A stretch of DNA of 64,000 nt from Bettongia penicillata ogilbyi (GCA_023548195.1 JAJHZJ010000220.1:1805279-1869278), one strand, 5' to 3'; positions 34,500-47,145 are shown, counted from the first letter of the stretch. Notes: a model not told the origin generated them from the letters alone. Numbers and translations: made by a program.

Positions 34500-34870
34500 C
34501 TTCTGTAACATCCCCGACAAGTGGTCACATAGCCTTTAGTGAGGGGGCATCCAGTCTAACCCCAGATAGACTCTTCGATTATGCAACTAAATTTAAGAGT
34601 TTCTTCTTCACATTAAGCTGAAGTCTACCTATCTGAAATATACTCCATTGCTCCTAAATCAACCATCTTCCAAAGCCAAGCAAAAGTCTAATACCTCTTC
34701 AATGACTTACAAATATTTGAAGATATCCCTTCACCCTTACCCTAATTCTTTTCTTCAGATTAATGTTCCCAGCTCCTTTAGCTGATAGGTAAATGGCATG
34801 ATTTTAAAGCTTTCAATATCCAGGTGACTTTCTTCAGGAAATGGTCAGTTATCAATGATCTATCTAAATT
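34500..34870 (-). repeat. CR1/L3 3' region, antisense
   Basis: 'cttctttcacattaagctgaa' type sequence, 'cctcttcaatgacttacaaa', 'tatttgaagatatcccttca' and 'gttcccagctcctttagctg' follow the antisense of the CR1/L3 3' end seen also at 20515-21490. Confidence 0.6.
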
Positions 34871-34879
34871 GTACTACAC

Positions 34880-35400
34880 CCCATCTAGTACAATACTATG
34901 TGCTCGAGATGTTGTCCTATCATTGCCACACACACTCCTTGTCCTAGATATTATGATTCTTCTAAGCCCAAATTTGAAATTAAGAAGGTGTCATTCTAAG
35001 AAGGTGTCAATTCAAGTGAGCAAGGGGTGAATATGGTGCTAAGCCTTTGGATGACAATCAATGGAAAAAGAAACAAAGGTATCTATGTTACCATAGCAAA
35101 TTATAGAGCACCTTCCCCTCAGGTATGAAAAATAATGGAAGACATTAACCACTTAATAGAAAAAATGGGTGAATATGAACCTACTAATTAAGTCTCTCAT
35201 TTCAAAGAATAGATTAATATTTAATGCTTTAATGTCTACTTGGAAGGTATATCTCAAATGCAGTAACCCAGGGATCTGTTTTGGTACTTACATTGTTTCA
35301 CATTTTTAGTGATGGCTTGGATGAAGTCATAAATGCCATCCTTATCATTTGTAAATGATGGAAAACTATGAAGTATAACAAATATAATAAGCTAAAATTT
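34880..35400 (+). repeat. L3/CR1 ORF2 remnant with reverse-transcriptase motifs
   Basis: At 35245-35375 the plus strand translates with a VTQGSVL motif. An LFHIFSDGLDE segment follows, and then a decayed FADD-type catalytic box (here F/ICK with stops). This matches the order of the CR1/L3 reverse transcriptase palm. The sequence left of it (34980-35240) is probably the preceding part of the same element. The opposite-strand fragment at 34500-34870 indicates either an inversion or two separate insertions. Confidence 0.55.
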
Positions 35401-35404
35401 CAAC

Positions 35405-36365
35405 ATGAGAAGACATAGAGGAGCCAGACTCTCCCAAATAAACCATAACAAATTTTATCTGCAGAGTTGAATAACAGATAACCCAAAGAAAAACTGATAT
35501 AATTTCCTTCATCTAATTCAGAACCACTCTGCATGCATCCAGAAAAATTTGGCCAGGAGAGGCTTAGGGAATAATCACACATGAGAAAGCCACCACGAAT
35601 TCAGGTAAAGAGACAGAAGACTAGGAGAAGGGCTATATAGGTGAAGCATTTGAGATTTCTCATAAATGAGCTAGAATCACTTGGGTGAAAAAGAAGCTAT
35701 GGTTGGAAAACCAGAATAAACTCTAGCCAGTGAACCTGAAGATACACAGTTCATAGAACATAGGGCGACAAGTCAGTATTGGTGCCATAAATCTCTGTCC
35801 TGAAGTCAGATCCTGAGCCTGAACTGTCAGAATAGAAGAGGACAAAGTCAGACCCGTAAATGGGATGACTTTACCAAGATAGTGTCCGCCAATGAATTTT
35901 TGGAGAGATGAGAACCAAAATGAATACAAAGACACCTTAATGTCTGAGTATCAGTGATAAGTCAGGGGAGGTAATGTAGGAGGCATAGGATCTGTGCTCT
36001 CTCCAGTAATTACTTAGGTATGTCAGGGCAATACCTAGAGATTGAATCAGTACTTGACTAGGGATCAGGGATCTCCAGCAAAGAAAAGAAGATAACAGAA
36101 TTAATAGTAGGAGGTAGATCCTGAAGCAGACTTTCAAGACACTGAGATAGAAACCATGGACTGAGGCAAGGAGAGGGCACAACTATCAATCTCCTCACTT
36201 AGATCAACAATGGTAGGGAAATCCATGCTTCAAAAAGGTCAAGACCAAACCAGTCCTAACCAGTCTCCTAAGAGGCATCACAGGGATATGGCCAGAGAAT
36301 AACATCCCAATGGAAGAACTGAGACTGGAAATAGTAAACAGAAGAAAACATTGAACACAATGAAG
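35405..36365. other. Unassigned, relatively G+C-richer sequence
   Basis: About 950 bp without a supported gene. Minus-strand open frames 35723-35935 and 35937-36182 lie end to end but show no domain I recognise. The sequence could be an unnamed LTR or retroviral interior. The purine bias of the plus strand is noticeable. Confidence 0.4.
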
Positions 36366-37113
36366 AAACACTATGTATTAAAAAGAATTCAACGATATGT
36401 TATTTACAAGAAATATACTTAACACATAATATTAATTCAGAGTTAAATTAAGGAGGCTAGAGTAGAATATATTATGCTTCAAGTAAAATCAAAACAACAA
36501 TAGTAGCAATCATAGTTTCATCCAGTGCAACAATAAAATTGATATAGTTAAAGAAAACAAACAGAATAACTATATTATTCTCAGAGAAATAATAGGTAAT
36601 GAAAAATATGAATGCTAAAATATGTGTACTTAATAATACTAGTCCTTTAAGGAAAAGTTAATCGATAATTCAAAAATCTAATAGTTGTTGACCTTGATAT
36701 GTCTCTTTCAGACCTAGATAAATCTTACAAAAGGATAAAAAAAGTTAATAGTGTAGACAGAATTCTTGAAATTTTGAATATTATAGATCCAGAGATATTA
36801 TTGAATGAATATTGAAAGGAATGAACATGTTTTTACCTGTGTATGCCACAGCAAAAATTGCTATTGCTGGTTCATAAAAACTCATCAATAAATACAGAAA
36901 AGTGAAAACATTAAATATAATTTACTGATACCAAAAAAAAAAAATTTAATTAATGAGTACCTTTGAAGAACATATTCAAACCAAAAGGCAGGCTAAACAA
37001 TTTAATTCTGATAAAAGAACAAATTATATAATGAATTTATCATTTCATAAAAGAAAAGGTCAACACAATCTCATGCCAAGAAAGCTTCCTGAACAGAAGT
37101 CAGACAACCCAAG

Positions 37114-37114
<1 letters not shown>

Positions 37115-37144
<30 letters not shown>
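37115..37144 (+). repeat. (CA)15 microsatellite
   Basis: Uninterrupted CA units at the junction between L1 endonuclease and C-terminal regions. Confidence 0.95.
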
Positions 37145-37145
<1 letters not shown>

Positions 37146-37272
37146 CTGGGACAAATGGATGGGAAAACTGAATAGGAGTCTGGCAGAAACTCTGTTTAGA
37201 ACAACATGTCATACTATTTATCACAATAATGTCCAAATAGGTATATCATCTAAGTATCAATATTCACACCTA

Positions 37273-37336
37273 GAGAAGAGAAAGAGAGAGAGACAGAGAG
37301 ACAGAGACAGAGAGACAGAGACAGAGAGAGGCAGAG
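37273..37336 (+). repeat. (GA)n/(GACA)n microsatellite
   Basis: Mixed gaga and gaca units inside the L1 remnant. Confidence 0.9.
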
Positions 37337-38004
37337 TGGGAGCAATCTGTGGATTGAAGATGATTCTACATAAAAGAGAGAAAGGATCATAGAAAAGGAA
37401 GTTAATATTCATATAATTGAAAAGAGTTCACACAAACAGAATCAGGACATTTAAAGTTTGATTTTCTGGGGAAATTTTCTTTCAAGAAAAGTTCTATGAT
37501 AAAGATCTAAGAACAGGAACTATTCCCCAATAAATGATCCAAGATGAGCAGGTAGCTTTCAAAACCAAAATGCATATCAAAAATGTTGCAAATCACTAAT
37601 AAGTGAAATGAAAATTAACAAAACTATGAGGTTACACCTAACAACCATGAGATTATTAAAGATGACAAAAAATGAAAATGATAATTGTTGAAGTTTGGAA
37701 TGAGGGAACACAAACATTAATGGACTATTAGTGTATCTGTCCAGCAGTCTAACCATTCTGCAAAACAGTGTGAAGTAATAAACACGAAAGTCACCAAATA
37801 GCATAGCCTTTGACCAAGCAATGCCACTATTAATTTACTCTAAATACATCAAAGAAAATACACATATGTATAAAAATTATTTATGGTGGCATCTTTTTAT
37901 AGAAAATAATTAGAAACACAGTGGGGGCCCACAATTTAGGAGACAGCAGAAAAAAATATGATATTCATGTAATGGATTATTATTGCACCATAAAAAATAA
38001 GCAA

Positions 38005-38208
38005 GAGGCAGCTATGTGGCACATTGGATAAAGCACTGCTTGGAATCAGAGAGACTCATCCTCAGGAGTTAAAATCCAGTCTCAGATACTCAATTGCTCA
38101 CTTATAAAATGGGATAGAAAAGGAAATGAACTACTCCAGTACCCTTGACAAGAAAATCCCAAATGGGGTCATGGAGTCAGCCATGACTGAAACAACTCAA
38201 CAACAACA
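38005..38208 (+). repeat. Marsupial SINE inside L1
   Basis: 'gaggcagctatgtggcacat', 'tggataaagcactgcttgg' and 'aatcccaaatggggtcatgg', ending 'tgactgaaacaactcaaca'. The 'gtgaccctgggcaagtcactt' section is deleted. Confidence 0.8.
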
Positions 38209-38431
38209 GGAAGAAATATTCAAAGCAATGAACTGAAAAATATTAGTAGCAATTGTAGGACCTGATACAAGTCAAGGTGAACAGAACCAGGAGAAAAGTT
38301 TCTAGAATGTCTACATCATTGTAAAGAAAAATAAGTATAAAAAACTTAAGAGCTTTCATCAAAGCAATGTCCAATAATGATTTATAACAGTTTCTTGGCA
38401 GAGATGTGACAAACTTGTGATGCATAAGACA

Positions 38432-38740
38432 GGTTATGTTCATCCTTAATTTTCTAGCAGGACCATGACTTCAGAGAAATGATGACATGATACATATTTA
38501 TCTTTGTTTTGCGTGAGGGAGGGCTGTGCAAGGTCACCAGCCTCACTTTTTCCTCCTGAGCCAACTGGATCCAGTGACCAGATATTCATTAGGATGGCTA
38601 GAGAAGGCCCAAAATGAAATGGAAGATCTTGACCTTTTAGGGTATGCCCCTTTCAGGTACTCCCTTAAAGTAAGGTAATGCCCATTCAGTAAAGAGATTT
38701 CTTTAAGAAGTAGTCAGGGGATGACTCCTTTAAATAGAAA
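38432..38740 (+). repeat. Second SINE type, copy 1
   Basis: 'gaccatgacttcagagaaa', 'gggagggctgtgcaaggtca', 'ccagcctcactttttcctcc', 'ggatccagtgaccagatatt' and 'cattaggatggctagagaag'. It shares these in order with 39372-39600. I recognise the pattern as a common marsupial short repeat. Confidence 0.75.
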
Positions 38741-38968
38741 AGAAAACATACATACATACATGAATAAATAAATTAATGAATGAGTAAATAAACAAAGTTG
38801 GAAGGTGCCTCAGGACCCTCAGGTTGTTTTTTTAAAGGGAGACAGTTACTGTTGATATTCACTCTAAGCTAGGAGCATCCAAAAAACAGATATTGAGTGG
38901 AGCTTGGGCAGAGACCCATCATTTTTCCATCTATGGACTTCAGAGTGCACTGGGTATAAGGTTTTAGT

Positions 38969-38992
38969 AAAAGAAAGAAAGAAAAGAAAGAA

Positions 38993-39045
<53 letters not shown>

Positions 39046-39225
39046 AAAGAAGAAGAAAGAAAGAAAGAAAGAAAGAAAGGAAAGAAAGAAAGGGAAGGAA
39101 GGAAGGAAGGAAGGAAGGAAGGAAGGAAGGAAGGAAGGAAGGGAAGGAAGGAAGGAAGGAAGGAAGGAAGGAAGGAAGGAAGGAAGGAACAAAGAAACAA
39201 AGAAAAGGAAAGACAAGAAAGAAAT
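38969..39225 (+). repeat. (AAAG)n to (AAGG)n purine tract
   Basis: About 255 bp of pure purine on the plus strand, AAAG units up to about 39085 then AAGG units to about 39188. It creates long Lys/Glu/Arg or Phe/Leu/Ser open frames on both strands that are not genes. Such tracts can form triplexes. Confidence 0.95.
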
Positions 39226-39371
39226 CTAGCCATTAAACTCCAGATTAACTGGGCAGCTTCTGACTATCAAAATTTAGGATAAGGAAGGGGAGAGGGAGAG
39301 ATTGAGAGAGAGGATGAGCTGAGTTACCGGCTGGCTCGGTCCCCATTCAGGAACCTAAGTCTGGACACTCA

Positions 39372-39600
39372 CAGGTTGTGTTCATCCTTAGTTTTCGAGG
39401 AAAGACCATGACGTCAGAGAAATGATGACATGACTTGCACTTGACTTTGTTTTGAGTGAGAGAGGGCTGTGCAAGATTACCATTCTTACTTTCTCCTCCT
39501 GAGCCATCTGGATCCAGTGACCAGATATTCATTAGGATGACTGGAGACAGCCTACAATGCAATGGGAGACCTTGGCCTTTTAGGCTAAGGTCTTTTGCTT
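39372..39600 (+). repeat. Second SINE type, copy 2
   Basis: 'gaccatgacgtcagagaaa', 'gagagggctgtgcaagatta', 'ggatccagtgaccagatatt' and 'gggagaccttggccttttag'. Same family and strand as 38432-38740. Confidence 0.75.
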
Positions 39601-39604
39601 ACCT

Positions 39605-40005
39605 AGACTTATTTGTTTAAATACAAGACTTTTAAGCATGTGTTTTGATGAGAGAGGCATAGGGAGAAGTGCAGAGTTTATGACTGTGATGTAAAAAAAT
39701 GAAATTAAAAAAGACAGAAAGTAGCACTGGTGAATAACTTAAAATATATATAATAAATGAAGGAATTTTGGAGGTGGGGCACAGAAAAGTAGTGTAGCGT
39801 TACAACTACAATATTAATTCAAGATATACTTTTTAAATATATAAATATATAGCTTTCCTGTCCATATTTATTTCTCTTTTTTCTGTGCTTTGTATTGGAA
39901 AATCTCAATTTCATTGGTTTGTAACTTCATAATAATAACAAGGAATTTTAAATACAGCTAACATAATGAATAGCAAAATCAGTATACAAAAGGAACAAGA
40001 ATATT
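39605..40005. other. Unassigned sequence
   Basis: AT-rich with no nameable element. Confidence 0.4.
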
Positions 40006-40009
40006 GAGA

Positions 40010-40545
40010 TGGATCTAGTAAAATGACATTTTCTTAAGAAGATATCTTGGACATGAGACAAAGTAAGCTATGTGTCACCTACATATCTTGGACTATGTAT
40101 AATACTCATCAATCTGGACAGTAGGGTCAAACACGATGGTAAGAAATGCATAAGGGAATTGAAGCTGTTTATCCAAGACAAAAATAAATCTTAGGGAGGA
40201 CGTGAAGGTTTTCTTCAAGTATCTGAAGAGTTATCATATAGAAAAGGGCTTGCATTTCCTTTGTTATATGCCATATCAGCAGACCATTAGTAATGGATAA
40301 GACACAAAAAGGTGAATGTAGGTTTCATATTAAGAAATTTTCTCTAGTAATTAGAGCTGCACAACAGTAGAATGAACTATCTTGAGAAAAGTCAATCCCT
40401 TTCCACAGAAGGTTTTAAAGCAGAGGCTACATAGGTATTTTTCAAATATTTTATCTTGAAAATTCCGTGCAAGTTGTTTATTGGACTGCATGGCTCCTAA
40501 GCTCTAAAATTCTGTGACTCTATAAAGTAACCTACTTTATTGAAA
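40010..40545 (+). repeat. CR1/L3 LINE 3' region
   Basis: 'gtgaaggttttcttcaagta', 'tctgaagagttatcatatag', 'cagtagaatgaactatcttg' and 'cctaagctctaaaattctg', ending 'tgtgactctataa', which is the characteristic CR1/L3 3' end in forward orientation. Confidence 0.65.
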
Positions 40546-40784
40546 CATAGATTTAGAAATAGAAATGGTATTTCAAATTTATTGAATGCTTTAATATTTT
40601 AAACAATCCTTTCCTTACAACTCTTTGAAGTGAGTCATACACAAAGTGCTGTGATAAGAATCTTGACTTTATTTCTGACTCCAGGAGTATTTTTCTGACA
40701 GTATACCTCCTACAAAATTGGGGAGGAAGGAAAAAGTGATAAATAGTGAATTATTTATCTAAAATATCACCTTTATAGTATTTT

Positions 40785-40975
40785 AAGGTGTACAAACACT
40801 TTTTTCTCAAGTATAACATAGCATTAGCTCTATTTTACAGATGAGAAGACTGAAGTTCCAAAGAGACTGTATCATTTGACCTAAATGATACAAACAACTT
40901 CTTGAATTGAACCCCCAAGTCTTCTGAATCCAAATCAAATGCTCTATCTAGAACACCAAACCCACCTTCTAACTA
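40785..40975 (-). repeat. MIR, antisense
   Basis: 'attttacagatgagaagac', 'tgaagttccaaagagactgt', 'gaattgaacccccaagtctt' and 'aaatgctctatctagaacac'. Confidence 0.7.
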
Positions 40976-40979
40976 TATT

Positions 40980-41910
40980 GAAGTCAGACTGTATCATTCT
41001 GGAAGCATTTTGAAGGCAAGGTTATTCTAAAGAAATTGATGTCATCTGGTGTAATAAGAATTGGAGAATTCTGGCTAGTGATTTCTGTGATCTCTGGATT
41101 CCTAGAGGAAGGAAAATGATCATAGTTTCAAGAGGACCTTTGTGCTCTTTCTTTACTGCCCTTTATCTATCTCCTCTCCTTTTTTCCTCCATGGTACTAT
41201 CAAGTTGCTGGGATCATCCTCATGCCATAGCAGAGTACAGAATGGTCTCTGACAGTTAAGTTCAGGACTAGTAGGAATCTTGAAATTCTTCACCAGTTCA
41301 GTGACACCTAAAATTTTTCTTGAGGGATGATTAATTGTTTCAATTCACTATTAGCATAAAACTTCAGATGAGAGAAACATCATATTGATTTAAACTTTCA
41401 GAAAGTTAAAAATGATTTATATTTTCTTCTGAGTGAATGTTGATGAGAGGAAAGGAATTTATAGAAAAAAAAAAAAACTTCTCTTTACTTCACAATGCCA
41501 TCTAGTAAGATAGCATAATCCCACTACCAATATATTTATTTTATTTCTCCTACTGTTGATGACAATCTTCAGTTGCTTATATGATTTGTCAGAGCAATAT
41601 ATGCTCTACACTGAGTCAATTAAATGAAGTGTTCAATAACCAACTGCAATTTTGCCTGTCCTTGGGACTCCATGGTGTAGTCAACAGTAGATAACAACTC
41701 TGGAATGATGGTGTCGTAGACTTTGTTCCAACATCTCAGTTAATTCACATGGAAGAGCTCTTCAGAAAAGCCACAGAGCTTCACCTTTGACTTTTGGATT
41801 CTTGGAGTTTATTTTTTTATTGTGAGTAGGAAGAATGATAAAATGATAAATGACATCAAGCCTTGGTATATAAGCAGGTATGATGAGCACTGATTCCCAG
41901 AGGACTTGAA
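40980..41910. other. Unassigned sequence
   Basis: No supported gene or named repeat. Confidence 0.45.
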
Positions 41911-41914
41911 TTAG

Positions 41915-42105
41915 AGATCATAGCATCATAGATATGGAGCTGAAAGGGATCTTAGAGTCCTTGTCCTATTCCTTCATTTTACACATAAGGATATTGGGAC
42001 CACAAGATGTTAAGTGATTTGCCCAAGATTGCACAGACAGTAAATGGAGGTGTAGAATTTGAATTCAGATCTTTATCTCATTTCCTTCTACAGTGCTTAA
42101 GTTTG
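41915..42105 (-). repeat. Marsupial SINE/MIR, antisense
   Basis: 'tcatagatatggagctgaaa', 'gggatcttagagtccttg', 'cattttacacataaggatat', 'gatttgcccaagattgcaca' and 'gaatttgaattcagatct'. Confidence 0.75.
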
Positions 42106-42109
42106 CTTT

Positions 42110-43045
42110 ATACAACTTTGTGCTGTCTCCAAATGTTTGTAAAAGTTAGATTGTTTTTTTTTTTTTTTTTAATTTTCCTTACTCAGAAACTCAAGTTTAT
42201 GGAAATGCTGTTAGATACCCATTCTACTAAATATTTTAGATGGTACTTCTGTACACACAGTGCCAAAACATCCTGTCTTTTCTGTGGGAAACAGCGGCAA
42301 GAGATCTGAGAAACTGAAGAAGTCTTTGGCAATGTGGCAAAGTCAAAAAAGAAGAAGGTTTTCTTTGTTTTCTCATAAAGGACACCTTTCTCTTTTTGAT
42401 GTGTAGGGACAGACTAATAAAAAGTTAAGAAATGAAATGTAAAATGTAAAAAAAGATCTAATATTTTTCAGAGGCTTATGCATACACAATGCTGTGCAGA
42501 GAATACTCTATGTAATTCATTGTAAGAGAAAATTATATATCCCAAAACAATAGATATCCTTGCTCTCAGTGGAGAAAAGTATAGCAACAAGATCAGAAAG
42601 TGGAGACCTCAAGCCTCATAGATATGATTTGAGTGGTGCCTCTCAAGATGAGTTCAAGAATAAAGGGAGAAGGTGGATATGAAAGTTGAACGACCAAAGG
42701 GTAGAAGGCTAGACATCTTTCTCCTCCTATTTCTCTTTCATTATCAGTTCTTCCTTCTCCTTATATGTTTCCTTTCTTCTCTTTTTTCCCTTCTATCTCA
42801 TCCTTTCTTTTCCTACTCCTTTCTTCTCAATGAAAACAGTATGATGAATTAACCCTGGCTTGGAAAACAGAAAATCTACCAACTTAATACTTAGTCTTTA
42901 ATAAATCACTTTATCCCTGTGGGCTTTAATTATCTCATTTGTATAATGAAATGATTGCTCCACATTACTTCTAGTGTCACCTTGTGTGGTTCCATTTTTT
43001 TTCCTCCTTTTCTAGTCAGAATTTGAAGGACAGAGAGCGAGTTTT
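42110..43045. other. Unassigned sequence with pyrimidine-rich stretch
   Basis: No gene. 42715-42830 is C/T-rich. A T run lies at 42153-42170. Confidence 0.45.
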
Positions 43046-43048
43046 GGG

Positions 43049-43064
43049 GTGTGTGTGTATGTGT

Positions 43065-43112
<48 letters not shown>
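43049..43112 (+). repeat. (GT)n microsatellite
   Basis: About 30 GT units with two TATG-type breaks near the left end. The open frames across it are artefacts. Confidence 0.95.
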
Positions 43113-43114
<2 letters not shown>

Positions 43115-43115
<1 letters not shown>

Positions 43116-44980
43116 GGGCAGAATGGGGAGGATCACTGTATGAGTCAGGGGAGCCTGACTACACTTGAGTAAACTGCTTTAGACAGGGGTCACAGAGCTG
43201 AATTCAAACTCTCTGACATTTAAAAGAAAGCATTTCCAACCTATAACATGAAAAGGAGGATGAAATACAACAGGGAAGCAGCAAGTCAGAGAGAGGTGTA
43301 TAAATTTGATGAGCAGGAAAGGATGTAAGAAGTATGTTTTAAGTTGTCTCCAAGACAACTGTGGGAACCTTCTGTTTGCATTGGGGCTTGATGGTAAACT
43401 TTTAATTGTCAATCAAAAGCAGCTGAGCAACCTAAAAACTTCCATCTTTGGTTTTATCCTTTTCCCAAATATAGCTATATTAAAAAGGAAAAAGGTAAGA
43501 ACCACTTGCAGTTTCAGCTTATTCTTTACTCTAGCATTCTTAACACTGTTATTATAGAACCATGGACTCTTTCATTTATCTTTTATGGTCCTACCTTTGG
43601 TTCTGTTATATGTATCTATGTAGACATGCATGCCTGTATGCATGTACATATGCATGTATAAATGCTTTGTGTATATATTTGAGTCTTTATTTTAAAACTT
43701 CAAAATTGGTCAATAAGTTTCCTGCGCATCTGTATTAATCACTTCAATTTCATTCTCATTATAATATTTCCCTTCATGACTTCTTAATCTCATTCTTGAA
43801 ATCTATCTTCACATCCCTACTGGGCCAACTTCTGTCATGGATTTTTAGTAAAGTTGTCCAACCAATATTTTGAAAACCTTTGAAATTTAAGCTCCAAAGT
43901 CATGGTTGCATATCAGATTATACCTCCTTTTCCTCTTTCTCTATTAAGAAATCTAAGACACAGTAGGGACATCTCCTCCAAGATTTCCATGATTCCTTTT
44001 CACCAATTAGTTTTCCACTGCTGTGAATAAGACACAGAATAGTAATCTCCTTCAATTCTTACTCCACCTTTTGAACAATGATTTTTTTTTTAATTAAAGC
44101 AAGCCAAGAGATAATTAACTTCTCTGTTCTGGGCAGAAAGAGAACTTCAGAAGTTATATAAGCAATTGAAGTTCCCTGTAACTACTGTGTTCCTGAAACT
44201 CATCATCTCTTTCCATGCATTTCCCATTTTCAGGTAAACAAACCAACAGTAGGGGGGAGGATATCCTTATTTCCCTTCCTATCCTCTATGCCAGGATGCC
44301 CCAAACTCATCATTATGAAGTTACTGCCACAAAGTACCTTTTTCTCCCTATCTTTCTATCAGTATCCATATCCCTTTCCCCACCTTCTGGAGAAAAACAG
44401 ATAACCCATCTTCAATACTGCCAATATTGCATTAGGAGGGTTTTCCAGAATCTCCAATCCATTTAGATCCTCAGACCTTCTCCTTTTCCCTCAATGGCTA
44501 CTGGTAAGAACCCTCCATGCTCTTACGTGGGGAGTGGTTTGCTGCAGTTTTATGACTTTAAGCTGGTAAATAATTAAAGTAATGAAGTACAATGTATTAT
44601 ATTAACTGTAATGCCAAATATCACAAGAGATGTAGACAAAAATTGGAAAACGCAAATTTTTTTTTTCTCTTTCTGATTCTTCCTTCTTCTTCTTTTTCTC
44701 TGCACCTTCTCCCCACTGTGCCTTCATGGTGTTCTCTTTGGTCCAAAGCCTCCACCACACTCTTTCCATGTCTCCTTCATAATTCTGCCTATCTCCTTTA
44801 TTCTGATCAAACCTCCAGTTCACTAAGCACTTGAATACTTCCTTAATTTTTGGCAACCATATCACTTCTCACCAACTAGTACTCTACATCACAGATGATA
44901 AGGAAAAAAGCAACATAATATTCTTCCCCTGTTTTGAGACTGACTTTGCAACTCTAGAGGAATCATAGACAGGAAGAATA
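43115..44980. other. Unassigned sequence
   Basis: Open frames at 43306-43557, 44215-44466 and 44592-44834/44602-44865 show no domains. The last pair lies over a C/T-rich stretch. Confidence 0.45.
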
Positions 44981-44984
44981 AAGT

Positions 44985-45195
44985 TTGACAAAGTCATAGG
45001 ATAATAGATTTAGAGCTAATAGGTAAGAGTCCATCTAGTCCAAACTCCATTTTGAAAATGAAGAAGTGAGGTTCGGAGAGGTTAAGTGTTCAGTAAAGAC
45101 ATGTAGTTAGTAAATAGAAGAGCCAGGTGTCAAACCCAGATCTCCTTACTCCAAATTTAACACTTCTGCCATTGAACCACAATTCTTCTCTTGTG
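44985..45195 (-). repeat. Marsupial SINE/MIR, antisense
   Basis: 'agtcataggataatagattt', 'agctaataggtaagagtcc', 'ggttcggagaggttaagtg', 'gtcaaacccagatctcctta' and 'ttctgccattgaaccacaa'. Confidence 0.7.
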
Positions 45196-45199
45196 TTTA

Positions 45200-47145
45200 A
45201 AGACACTAATTATGAATTAATTCGTGAAGAAGACAACCTTTACTATATTTTAAAAAGTAAGGAATATCAAAAATTTTAAATAAGTGAAATATTCTGTTTA
45301 TCCTCACATGATCAATCAAGTGAATGTATCATAGAGGAGAATTCAGTTTATGCAGACCATAAAATTCCTTTGATTGCCTTACCTTCTAAATAACTTGTCT
45401 ATATCATAATTTTAAATGTCTCTTATGATTTTCTATTTCATGCTAGTTAGTAAGGACTTAGTAAATATTTATTGACTAAGTAATGAAATTGCATACTATC
45501 TTTGGGCAAAGACCCAATATGGGTATATACATACATGGACACATACAAATGGATATATGTCCATATATACACCTATTTCTATATCCTCTAAGCATATACT
45601 ACATGTACATTTACACACATGTATATCACTGCTATGCACACACAAATGCATCATATATAGATGTATGTGCATTTTATAGCTAGGTTTGTGTACATGGGTG
45701 TATTGCATGTCTACATGTGAATATGCATATTCATATAACTATACTTGCAACGTATGTCATGTTTACCAATGTGTAAATAACTGGGTAAATAGACATAGCT
45801 ATATAAATATCTTTATTTACAGCTATATGAATTTTAGTCTAATTTTTTACCAGAAAGTTCAAATACATGATCACAATAAATACTTCAATTGACCATTTTT
45901 CTCATTGCTGAAGATGTCTCCCTCCAACAATGTAGACTGTAATCCATGTATCTATTTTCATTTGATAACTTTCTAGTAAGTTATGGTAAACCTGGATGAA
46001 TGACCATTCTAGCACATATTTTTAAAGAAGCAAGTTAGTGAATGAAAAGCCTTTTAGATTGTATAGCATACAATTAAAGAAAGCAATTGTCAGTTTCATG
46101 ACATATCTATGAGAAGTTAAATGTGCCAGATGCACAGCCTGTCCACAGCTGTTGTCATTTCAATCTTTTGTATTACATCCATTTTCTCTCCAACACTGAC
46201 AGAATTTATAAGTGCAAAGAGAATTCATCAGAGTTACTCTTGTGTAAAACACAAGTATAGTAACTCATTGTTTTAAGCCATACATATGAGAATATCTCCT
46301 AGAAATAATCCCGTACAGAATGTTCAAGATGGCACATATGTTCATATTTGAACTTGACAGAAATATATACATTTTTTAAAGCTAATGCTAGGTATGGACA
46401 TTAACATTCAAGAAAAAAAAACGTGCAGGTGCTGAAACTATTATATGCTAAATACTATTTTTCACCTATTTGCATGTATACTAGAAGGTCAAGGTCTATA
46501 TAATGAAGGTAAATTCGGATTCTCCCCACTCTATACACATTGCTTTGTTTTGCAACATGCTTTTATCCAGTAGATTTTCATCCCACAATATAAATGTAGG
46601 AGACAAACTGGTAATACAGATGGAAAAGCATAAAAACCTATTTTTCAGGCCAAGAAATGTTCATGTGATTATCTGTAGATGGGCATAATTGCTGCTTTAC
46701 AAGAGCAATATTAAGGAAGTAGAACCTAGACTGAGAAATTATTGTTTCTCATTTTTTTTTACTCTTCTGTCTTAAATTTTATAATCGCTACACTTTATAT
46801 TTTTTCCTTTATCTAAATCCTAAATTATTTCACACTATTATTTGTCTCTGTACAGCTATTATTATTTGTGCTTATGTTTGTTTCTATTGCTTTGAAATGT
46901 TTATGTAAACCTTGTATCTACATAAAGATCTTATATATGAATATGTAGTTGTCATATTCACATTAAATTAGTTACATATGCTGAGAGAATTCAATTTCTG
47001 TCAAAGGGCCTATTCTCTTCACCAGTGGTGTTGATTGGCTAAACGGAAAAAGGATGTTTTGTGATGAAAAGGACAATGATCTAGAATCTCTTACAGCATA
47101 GGTCCACAAAATCCAAAACTATTTATGCCCTCTTTGTCGAAAGGA
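45200..47145. other. Unassigned sequence with a TA/CA-rich zone
   Basis: A zone of imperfect TATA, CATA and TGTA units lies at about 45515-45830 and explains the Tyr/His/Cys-rich open frames there. Nothing else is identifiable. Confidence 0.45.

Larger units (their letters stand above)
36370..38435 (+). mobile_element. L1 ORF2 remnant lacking the reverse transcriptase
   Basis: Left part (36370-37090): endonuclease-region sequence ('tcagacctagataaatctta', 'ctataataatagatcc' type phrases, 'gaacatattcaaaccaaaag'). Right part (37150-38435): ORF2 C-terminus and 3' end ('ggagtctggcagaaactctg', 'tctaaccattctgcaaaaca', 'gcctttgaccaagcaatgcc', 'ggtgaacagaaccaggag'). The central 2 kb or so expected for the reverse transcriptase is absent, and the junction is near the CA tract at 37115-37144. 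A SINE sits at 38005-38208. All frames are broken. Confidence 0.65.

Noticed and set aside
38869..39236. Long open frames on both strands (Lys/Glu/Arg-rich and Phe/Leu/Ser-rich)
   Set aside because: They are translations of the AAAG/AAGG microsatellite.
42930..43172. His/Thr and Val/Cys repeat proteins
   Set aside because: They come from the GT microsatellite read on both strands.
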